From: Thermoleophilia bacterium
Lineage (GTDB): Bacteria; Actinomycetota; Thermoleophilia; Gaiellales; SKUG01
Assembly: GCA_025964455.1 (NCBI GenBank)
Contig: JAOPYU010000074.1
Span: forward strand, 1-19,118
DNA: 19,118 nt
Direction of reading: 5' to 3'
Shown in pieces: positions 9,225-15,695 of this stretch. The position numbers were made by a program, and so were the translations under genes. Within the stretch, counting starts at the first letter, position 1. Each line of letters starts with the position of its first letter. The notes beneath the pieces are model-generated. The model was not told the DNA's origin and searched no databases. It saw only the letters and a program-made list of their open reading frames with translations.

Positions 9225-9372
9225 GCGATCGGCTGCAAGATCCTGTCGCCGCACATTCACCCTGCGACCAGAGGCGCGCCGTAACTGAAGCGATCGCCCG
9301 ATGTCACTAAAGCGTTCCGCAACCGGCACACATGGCGCAGTGTTCTGACATCCGTCCCGGCAGGCTTGGGTG

Positions 9373-11280
9373 ATGTCAGTCACCCGCGACTTACCATCTC
9401 GGCACTGGGCGTATCCGCCGCCTTCTACGGCCCTGGCTGTGCTCGCACTCGTCGCCGCGATTGCAGCGGCTGAACTCGGCTGGCGCGTGGAGCCATCCCA
9501 CCGCGGAACGCCACTTCCCGTGCCGCGCTCGCTCGCCGGACCGATCGGTGAGCTGCGTTCGATACCGGTGACGGCGATAGACGACCCGCGTTCGGGCGCG
9601 ATCTCTGCCGGTGTCGTGTTCGGCCGGACCGAGCACGTCGCGGCGGAGGACGAGCAGGCCTTCCTCGCATCGGGCCTGTGGCACCTGCTTGCAGCGTCGG
9701 GGCAGAACGTCGCGCTCGTTGCGGGCTGCTGCATCCTGCTGGCGAGGTTGGTCGGGGCCGGGCGCACGAGCGGTTCGGTGCTGGCGCTGGGCGCGATCCC
9801 GGCGTACGTGCTCATCGTGGGTGGCGGCGCGTCGATCGTCCGGGCGGGGTTGATGGGTGAGCTCGCGATCCTGGCATGGCTCTCGGGACGCATCGCGGAC
9901 ATGCGACACGTGCTGGTCGTTGCGGCCGCCGCCATCGTGTGGGCCTGGCCGGGCGTGCACCGGTCGCTCGGCATGCAGCTGTCCTTCGCCTGCGTCGCCG
10001 TGCTCGCGTGGCGAGCTGTCCCGCTGACGACGGCGCTCGTCGGTCGCGGCGTGCCGACGTGGCTGGCCGGAGGAGTCGTGGCGAGTGGGCTGTGCAGTCT
10101 CGCGACGGCGCCGCTGCTGACGCTGCGCACCGGGGCAGCCCCGGTGACCGGCATCGTCGCGAATGTGGTGGCGGTGCCGCTCGCCGGCCTGTTGCTGGTG
10201 GTGGGGCTCGCCGGCGCGTTGGCCGCGTTCGCGCTGCAGCACGCGTTCGGGCTCGATGCGTCCAATGTCCTGCTCGCGCCCGCGGGCGTGCTCGCGGGCG
10301 CGCTGCGGGACATTGCCGAGCGAGCCGCCGCCCTTCCTGCGGCGCAGGCCTCCGGGGCGCCGCTGCTCACCGTTGTCTTGCCCATCCTCGTGCTGGGGAT
10401 CATCTGGCGCCCACCGCGTCGGCGAACGACCCGGCGGGCGGCGGGCGTGGTCGTGGTCGGCTGCATTGCGGTCGGTGGAATCGCCAGCGCCCCGGGGCTG
10501 GCGCGCGTGCCCGTGCTGGGCGAAGCACATCCATCGCCGGTGCGACAGGGCGAGCTGCGGATCGGCGTGCTCGACATCGGCCAGGGCGATGCGACGCTCC
10601 TCGCGACCGAGCATGCGGCAATCCTCATCGACACCGGACCGCCGGACGGGGCGGTCGTCGAACGCGTGCGCGCGCTCGGGATCCGCCGCCTCGACGGCAT
10701 CGTGCTGACACACGACAGCCTGGATCACCGTGGCGGCTTCGATGCGGCCTACGGGGCGCTGCATCCGAGGTGGGTGGCGATGCCACGAGGCGCTCCCGGG
10801 CCCTGGCAGCGGATCAGGTCGCGGGTTGGCGACGTCGTGGAGCTGTGCGCCGGCGACGGGCTGCGCGTGGGCGGCGCGTCGCTCGAGGTGTTGCAACCGC
10901 GCTGCGACGGCGTGGTCACGCCGCACACCGGGGACATCCACAACGACGGCGCCATGGTGCTGCTCGTTCGCCACGGCGACGTCCGCGCGCTGCTGCCGGC
11001 CGACGCGGAAGCGCCCTCGCTGCTCGACCTGTCAGTGCCACGCCTCGAGCTGCTGCGCGTCTCCCACCACGGCAGCGAGGACCCGCAGCTGCCCGAGCTG
11101 CTCGCACGGACAGCCCCGTCGGTCGCGGCGATCAGCGCTGGCGCAGGCAACGACTACGGGCACCCGCGTCGCGAGACGCTCGACGCGCTCGAGGAGGCTG
11201 GCGTGCGCACCCTGCGCACCGATCGGGATGGGACGATCGTGTTCGACTCCGATGGTCGCGGGCTCACCCTGGTGCGGTGA
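9373..11280 (+). CDS. comEC: ComEC/Rec2-type DNA uptake channel with C-terminal metallo-beta-lactamase-like domain
   Basis: This 635-residue membrane protein passes one strand of incoming DNA into the cytoplasm. One N-terminal helix is followed by the signature WHLLAASGQNV (103-113) and a multi-helix competence domain to about residue 370. The C-terminal metallo-beta-lactamase-like part begins at LDIGQGD and contains IDTG, LTHDSLDH (445-452), NDGAMVLL and SHHGS (564-568). GTG at 9370 directly precedes the ATG. The ATG is preferred because the duplicate copy has GTC at the matching position. At 635 residues it is shorter than the common 750-800. Only about 80 residues separate the first helix from the competence domain, so the usual N-terminal OB-like domain appears to be missing. 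The first zinc motif has Ser where His or Asp is usual. holA follows after 18 bases. Confidence 0.93.
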   Translation: MSVTRDLPSRHWAYPPPSTALAVLALVAAIAAAELGWRVEPSHRGTPLPVPRSLAGPIGELRSIPVTAIDDPRSGAISAGVVFGRTEHVAAEDEQAFLASGLWHLLAASGQNVALVAGCCILLARLVGAGRTSGSVLALGAIPAYVLIVGGGASIVRAGLMGELAILAWLSGRIADMRHVLVVAAAAIVWAWPGVHRSLGMQLSFACVAVLAWRAVPLTTALVGRGVPTWLAGGVVASGLCSLATAPLLTLRTGAAPVTGIVANVVAVPLAGLLLVVGLAGALAAFALQHAFGLDASNVLLAPAGVLAGALRDIAERAAALPAAQASGAPLLTVVLPILVLGIIWRPPRRRTTRRAAGVVVVGCIAVGGIASAPGLARVPVLGEAHPSPVRQGELRIGVLDIGQGDATLLATEHAAILIDTGPPDGAVVERVRALGIRRLDGIVLTHDSLDHRGGFDAAYGALHPRWVAMPRGAPGPWQRIRSRVGDVVELCAGDGLRVGGASLEVLQPRCDGVVTPHTGDIHNDGAMVLLVRHGDVRALLPADAEAPSLLDLSVPRLELLRVSHHGSEDPQLPELLARTAPSVAAISAGAGNDYGHPRRETLDALEEAGVRTLRTDRDGTIVFDSDGRGLTLVR

Positions 11281-11283
11281 CGA

Positions 11284-11289
11284 TAGGAT
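11284..11289 (+). promoter_or_regulatory. TAGGAT, possible -10 box or ribosome binding site before holA
   Basis: TAGGAT lies nine bases before the holA ATG. It matches the -10 hexamer common in high-GC actinobacteria, and at this distance transcription would begin at or next to the start codon. The AGGA within it would also serve as a Shine-Dalgarno at acceptable spacing. No convincing -35 is seen. Confidence 0.3.
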
Positions 11290-11298
11290 CGGACACGG

Positions 11299-12318
11299 AT
11301 GGCAGTTCTCGAACCCGCATACCTCGTGCTCGGCACCGACATCGCCAAGGTCGCGGTCGTGCTCCAGCGGCTCAAGGCGCACTTCCCACCCGAGGCGATC
11401 GAGGCGTACCCCGCGGCGAAGGACAGCTCCAAGGACCTCGTCGCGGGGTTCCAGACGCTCGGCCTGCTCGCCGAGCAGCGCCTGGTGATCGTGACCGGCG
11501 CCCACGACTGGCCCGCCGACGACACGGCGCGCGTGCTGCAGTACCTCGAGGATCCGTCGCCCGACGTCGTGCTGCTGCTCGTCGCCGACAAGCTCGCCTC
11601 CAACAGTCGACTGCGCAAGGCCTTCGCCAAGCCGCGGCTGATCGAGTGCGCCGGCCCCGACACGCCCGCCAAGCTGCGCGAGTGGGTGGAGGGCGTGTTC
11701 GCGACCTCCGGCGCGCGCGGCGAGCGTGCTGCGCTCAAGCGCCTCATCGAGCTGTGCTGCGGCGTCGACCCGAACGACTCGCGGGCGGTGAAGGAAGTCG
11801 ACGGCGACGACCTCGCCCGCCTGCGCACCGACATCGAGCGCATCGCGACCTACGCCGGTCCCGACCCGGTGACCATGGAGATGGTCGAGGAGCTCGCCAC
11901 GCGCGTGACCGACGAGAAGGTCTGGCTCATCGGCGAGGCCTGGGCGCGCGGCGACAAGCCGGCCTTCCTGCGCCTGGTCGAACAGCTGCTCGCCCAGCGT
12001 GAACACCCGGTGCGCCTGGCAGGCGCGCTCGGCCGCCACCTGCGGCAGGTCAACGACGCGCACCACCTGCTCCAGTCGATGGGGCCGGGGCGCGCCCTGG
12101 ACGAGCTCGTCGCCAGCGGTGCAAACCAGTGGGCCGCCAAAAAGGTGGTGCAGCAGGCGCAGCGCGTCGCGACGCCGAAGGTGGACGCCGCGCTCAGCCG
12201 CATCGCGATGCTCGACGCCGAGCTCAAGGGCGCCTCGGCTCTCGGCGGCCGCGTCGGGGAAGATTCCGGCGCCGGCGCTCGCATCATCCTCGAACGCGGG
12301 CTGCTCGAACTCGTCTGA
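11299..12318 (+). CDS. holA: DNA polymerase III subunit delta
   Basis: The 339-residue product matches HolA in length and layout: an N-terminal clamp-loader domain opening with AYLVLGTD, a segment reading QRLVIVTGAHDW followed by LEDPSPDVVLLLVADKL, and a helical C-terminal domain with EKVWLIGEAWARGDKPAFLRL. Delta opens the beta sliding clamp in the clamp-loader complex. It lacks a Walker A motif, as expected since delta does not hydrolyse ATP. It follows comEC by 18 bases, the usual bacterial order, and probably shares that transcript. It converges on rpsT with a shared hairpin between them. Confidence 0.93.
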   Translation: MAVLEPAYLVLGTDIAKVAVVLQRLKAHFPPEAIEAYPAAKDSSKDLVAGFQTLGLLAEQRLVIVTGAHDWPADDTARVLQYLEDPSPDVVLLLVADKLASNSRLRKAFAKPRLIECAGPDTPAKLREWVEGVFATSGARGERAALKRLIELCCGVDPNDSRAVKEVDGDDLARLRTDIERIATYAGPDPVTMEMVEELATRVTDEKVWLIGEAWARGDKPAFLRLVEQLLAQREHPVRLAGALGRHLRQVNDAHHLLQSMGPGRALDELVASGANQWAAKKVVQQAQRVATPKVDAALSRIAMLDAELKGASALGGRVGEDSGAGARIILERGLLELV

Positions 12319-12351
12319 CGTCCCGCGGAGCCGCGACGGATCATGAAGACA

Positions 12352-12383
12352 CGAGGGGCGCGACCCGCAGGTCGCGCCCCTCG
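12352..12383. terminator. Bidirectional terminator hairpin between holA and rpsT
   Basis: A perfect 14-bp stem (12352-12365 with 12370-12383) closes on the four-base loop CGCA. It sits between two convergent genes, 33 bases after the holA stop and 42 bases beyond the rpsT stop. There is no long T tract on either strand, which is common in high-GC actinobacteria. It probably ends both transcripts. Confidence 0.8.
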
Positions 12384-12425
12384 GCAATTCGGTGACGACC
12401 AGATGGTCGTCGCTGGGCCTGTGGC

Positions 12426-12980
12426 TCAGTCCTTGGCCTCGGTGGCCTCGGCGTCGTCGGCGACCTCGGCGGGCGCCTCGTCAGCTGCGGGAGCCTCCTC
12501 GGCGGGCGTCTCGGTCTCCTCGGTCTTCGCTTCGGGCTCGGGGGTCGCCTCGGCCTCGACGGCGGGCGCCTCCTCGACGGGGGTCTCCTCGACCGTGGGC
12601 TCCTCGACCGGCGCCTCGGCAGCCTTCGCCTTGGTGCCCTTGGCAGCCGGCGCGGCCTTCGGCTTGCGCGCGGGCGTCACCTTCTTCTTGGCCTTGCGGA
12701 TCGTCGTCGCGTCGGTCTTGGCCTCCTGCAGCAGCATGCGCGAGGCACGCGCCTTCTTGCGGGCGGCGGTGTTGCGGTGGATCGAGCCGCGGGTGATCGA
12801 GCGGTCCAGCAGGCTCACGAGCTCCTTGTGCGTCGCGGCGGCGGCATCCTTGTCGCCAGTGTCGACGTTGAGCTGGAGGCGGTTGAAGAGCGTCTTGACC
12901 GTGGAGCGGTAGCGCAGGTTCTCCATGCGCTGGCGCTGGGCGGTGCCAATGCGCTTCTTCTGCTGCTTGATGTTCGCCAT
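12426..12980 (-). CDS. rpsT: 30S ribosomal protein S20 with a long charged C-terminal extension
   Basis: Residues 1-86 are a normal S20: MANIKQQKKRIGTAQRQR at the N-terminus, then the helical core with SITRGSIHRNTAARKKARAS. S20 binds 16S rRNA early in small-subunit assembly. The usual protein is about 85-90 residues, but this one has 184. Residues 87-120 form a Lys/Ala/Pro linker and 121-184 an acidic Ala/Glu/Pro tail. The frame is open far upstream on this strand, but the conserved MANIK N-terminus fixes the start. GAGAGG lies about 11 bases before the ATG. The gene stands alone, divergent from P2 and convergent with holA. Confidence 0.95.
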   Translation of the reverse strand: MANIKQQKKRIGTAQRQRMENLRYRSTVKTLFNRLQLNVDTGDKDAAAATHKELVSLLDRSITRGSIHRNTAARKKARASRMLLQEAKTDATTIRKAKKKVTPARKPKAAPAAKGTKAKAAEAPVEEPTVEETPVEEAPAVEAEATPEPEAKTEETETPAEEAPAADEAPAEVADDAEATEAKD

Positions 12981-13064
12981 GTCGGCTGGGGCCTCTCGTG
13001 GGGGGTACGGGAATTCAATGGTCCGCGGGCGCGCGCAGACGCAGCCCGAGAACGGAACCGGGGC

Positions 13065-13070
13065 ATCGTA
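13065..13070 (-). promoter_or_regulatory. TACGAT, possible -10 box for rpsT
   Basis: Read on the minus strand this is TACGAT, matching the TANNNT -10 pattern, about 85 bases upstream of the rpsT start codon. No convincing -35 element lies 16-18 bases further upstream. It is the best candidate in the 246-base divergent gap between rpsT and P2. Confidence 0.3.
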
Positions 13071-13226
13071 GCAGAGGACGGCGCATTGGTGCGTGGATCC
13101 GAGCAGCCCGGCGCCCCTGCCCGGTGCAGGTTGGGGCGTGCCAGATGGCCCAGCCTTCTTCGATTGTCGGCCGGTCGAGCTCCAGAAACCTCGTGATGGT
13201 ACGAAGCGCTGACGATCAAGTACCGG

Positions 13227-15659
13227 ATGCCCACGCTCCGCCCACACGGCGGACTGGTCCATGCCCTGGTGCTGTGCGGAGCCCTGACCCTGGCGCTCTG
13301 CCTGCCCGCCGTGTCGACTGCCTTCGTCGCCACGGGATCGGGGTCCGGATCGGTCCCCTCGAACATCGACCCGACCGGCAACGGTGCGCCGGGCGTCGAG
13401 GCGTACCTGCTCGACGGGCCCGACCTGCACGAGGGCGACATCGACGGCACCGAACGCGACCTTGCGATCCGGTTGCGGTCGCGCCCGACGAGCCCCGTGA
13501 TCATCGCCTTCACCACGTACGAGGTCGACGTGCCGGGCGGCGCGATCAGCATCGAGCCGAGCCAGTGGGCGACGCCGCGGATCGTGCACGTCCGCGCCCG
13601 GCAGGATCCGGTCGCCGAGACCTCGCCGCACCCCGCGACGATCGGGTTCACCGTGAGTGGCGATGCGGGATTCGCTGGGTTCTGGGTCCCGCCGATCACG
13701 ACGAGCGTCCTGGACGACGACCTGGCCGGCGCGAGCTGCTCGCCGGGAGCCGGATGGAACTCGTCGGGTCACGGCGGTACGGTCCGGCTGGAGGAGGGCG
13801 GCGCGTCCGCGAACTGCTCGCTGCAGCTCACGGCGACACCGTCGACCGACCTGACGCTCACTGCGTCGACCAATGATCCCGACGTGCAGGTGACGCCGAG
13901 TGTGATCACGATCCCGGCGGGTTCGGTGGCGCCGGTCGCGGTGCAGCTGCACGCGCGCGAAGACAACATCGACCGCCAGGAACACCGCGACGTGACCCTG
14001 TCGTGGCGGGTCGCGACGTCGGACCCGATGTACGGCGCCATCGGCATGGTGGACGCAGGCATCGACCTGGTCGACAACGACACGGCCGGGGTCACGCTCT
14101 CCTCGCACACCGTGCGCACCCGCGAAGGCAGCTCGGCCGAGATCGTGACGATCCGGATGGCGACGGAGCCGACCGCACCCGTCACGTTCGTGCCCAACGC
14201 GGACATGGCTGCTGGGGTCCCGCAGGTGCGAGCCACCGCCGCAGGCGCGTCGCTGGAGGTGTTGCCTTCGTCCTGGGCCACCCCGCGGAGCCTGTCGATC
14301 GCCGCGATCGACGATGATCGCGCCGAAGGTGCCCACCGCGGCTCGGTGGATCTTGCGATCGTCACCTCGGATCCGGCATACGCCCGACTGCACCTGGACA
14401 CGATCGGTGTCGAGCTCGAGGACAACGACCTGGCGGGCGTGGTGTTCACGCCGACCGATGGTGGCACCTCGGTCGCCGAGCGCGGCACGACCGACGTGGT
14501 GGACGTGCGGCTCGCCACGGCCCCGACGAGCGACATCACGGTCGAGCTCGAGGGCGGCGGCGGGATCGCCGTAGAGCCCCGCTCGCTCACTTTCGCTGCC
14601 GCGTCCTGGCGCGCGACGCAGCGCGTCACGGTGAGTGCGCTCGACGATGCGGACGTCGAGCCCGCGGCGACGGTGAAGATCACCGCGCGCACGCACGGGA
14701 CCGATCCCGCGTACCTCGCGGGCGGCTCGGCCCCACCGTCGACCCATGACGTGATGGTCCAGAGCGACGACCTGGCGCAGGTGGTGCTGACCGTTTCGTC
14801 CGGCAGCACCGCCGTGGCCGAAGGCGGGGCCGGGGACGAGTACACGCTCGCGCTCGCCGCGCGTCCCACGACCGATGTCACCGTGTCGGTCGAGGCCAGC
14901 GGCGGCGAGGTCGCCGTGGATCCCGCGCGCGTCACATTCACGCCGAGCTCGTGGTCGACGGCGCAGCCGGTCCGCGTGACGGCGACCGAGGACACCAAGG
15001 ACGAGCCCACGCCCCACAAGACGTCGATCCGCAACGTGGTCGTGGCCGGCGACGCGACCTGGAAGAACGTCGCGATCCCGGACGTGCTCGTGGACATCAC
15101 CGACAACGACGAGACCACGTCAACATCGGACCCCGACCCGACCACGGATGGTGGGAGCGGCGGGGGCGACGAGGCGACCGACGACGAATCCGGGGATCGC
15201 CAGCGCACGACCCGGGTGCTGCCGCGCGTGCCGGCAGCCGTGATCCGTTCGGCGATCACCGAGTCGGGGGCCGTGCGCGCCAGTGGCGACGACGACGGCT
15301 TCCGGATGGGCGACCGCTCGGCCCGAGGTGCCAATGCCGTCACGCAGGTTCCAGGCGCGGTGCTCGCACAGCCGGCGACGGCTCCCTCGGGCCAGCTCAT
15401 CTCGGGGCCGCTCCCCGACGCGGCTCGCCGCGAACGCGCACGTAGTCGCGAACGCGCGATCGCAGCCGAAGCTGCCGCACGCGCTCCGATCGCGACGCGG
15501 GCGGCCGACTGGGCCGTGCGACACCCCGTCGCTTCGGTCCCCGCGGCCGCAGCCGGGGCAGCTGGCGGCCTGTTCCTGCTCACGAGCCTGTTCGGTGACC
15601 CCTTCTCCGCTGGTCGCCAGGGTGCCTCGCTGGTGCGCCAGTTCCGCCGCCGACCGTGA
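13227..15659 (+). CDS. P2: secreted, membrane-anchored protein with five Calx-beta-like repeats
   Basis: The 810-residue protein has a signal peptide (core LVHALVLCGALTLALCLPAV) and five repeats of about 112-120 residues (about 13389-15114). The repeats share P1's EGG, x-SW-x-x-x-Q and DND-x-AG motifs. A flexible linker with Thr/Asp/Gly runs lead to an Ala-rich segment with many Arg (about 725-765) and one membrane helix (about 770-788). GDPFSAGRQGAS (790-801) and the short basic end RQFRRRP follow. Only two cysteines remain in the mature part (171 and 197), in repeat 2, in the same sequence setting as the pair in P1 repeat 4. It is therefore a paralogue of P1 with fewer repeats. The ligand is unknown. 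murJ begins 36 bases later. No strong ribosome binding site precedes the ATG. Confidence 0.85.
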   Translation: MPTLRPHGGLVHALVLCGALTLALCLPAVSTAFVATGSGSGSVPSNIDPTGNGAPGVEAYLLDGPDLHEGDIDGTERDLAIRLRSRPTSPVIIAFTTYEVDVPGGAISIEPSQWATPRIVHVRARQDPVAETSPHPATIGFTVSGDAGFAGFWVPPITTSVLDDDLAGASCSPGAGWNSSGHGGTVRLEEGGASANCSLQLTATPSTDLTLTASTNDPDVQVTPSVITIPAGSVAPVAVQLHAREDNIDRQEHRDVTLSWRVATSDPMYGAIGMVDAGIDLVDNDTAGVTLSSHTVRTREGSSAEIVTIRMATEPTAPVTFVPNADMAAGVPQVRATAAGASLEVLPSSWATPRSLSIAAIDDDRAEGAHRGSVDLAIVTSDPAYARLHLDTIGVELEDNDLAGVVFTPTDGGTSVAERGTTDVVDVRLATAPTSDITVELEGGGGIAVEPRSLTFAAASWRATQRVTVSALDDADVEPAATVKITARTHGTDPAYLAGGSAPPSTHDVMVQSDDLAQVVLTVSSGSTAVAEGGAGDEYTLALAARPTTDVTVSVEASGGEVAVDPARVTFTPSSWSTAQPVRVTATEDTKDEPTPHKTSIRNVVVAGDATWKNVAIPDVLVDITDNDETTSTSDPDPTTDGGSGGGDEATDDESGDRQRTTRVLPRVPAAVIRSAITESGAVRASGDDDGFRMGDRSARGANAVTQVPGAVLAQPATAPSGQLISGPLPDAARRERARSRERAIAAEAAARAPIATRAADWAVRHPVASVPAAAAGAAGGLFLLTSLFGDPFSAGRQGASLVRQFRRRP

Positions 15660-15677
15660 CCTCGACGCTGCGCCGCC

Positions 15678-15686
15678 TGCGATACT
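15678..15686 (+). promoter_or_regulatory. TGC-GATACT, possible extended -10 before murJ
   Basis: An extended -10-like string ends nine bases before the murJ GTG, in a 36-base gap with no recognisable Shine-Dalgarno. If used, it would give a leaderless or nearly leaderless murJ transcript independent of P2. Confidence 0.3.
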
Positions 15687-15695
15687 CGCGGGTCC

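Noticed and set aside
9223..9296. 9-bp direct repeat AAGCGATCG at 9223-9231 and 9288-9296
   Set aside because: It is short and not positioned like an attachment site or operator pair, so it is likely chance.
9069..10974. Two long minus-strand frames (543 and 527 codons) across comEC
   Set aside because: They lie opposite the clearly recognised comEC, have low-complexity Arg/Ala/Pro/Thr composition and no recognisable motif.
9876..12002. A 708-codon plus-strand frame across comEC and holA
   Set aside because: It is out of frame with two recognised genes and composed mostly of Ala, Arg and Gly, as expected for a shifted frame in high-GC DNA.
12981..15017. Upstream extension of the rpsT frame to 863 codons
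   Set aside because: The S20 N-terminus MANIKQQ fixes the start at 12980. The rest is antisense to P2.
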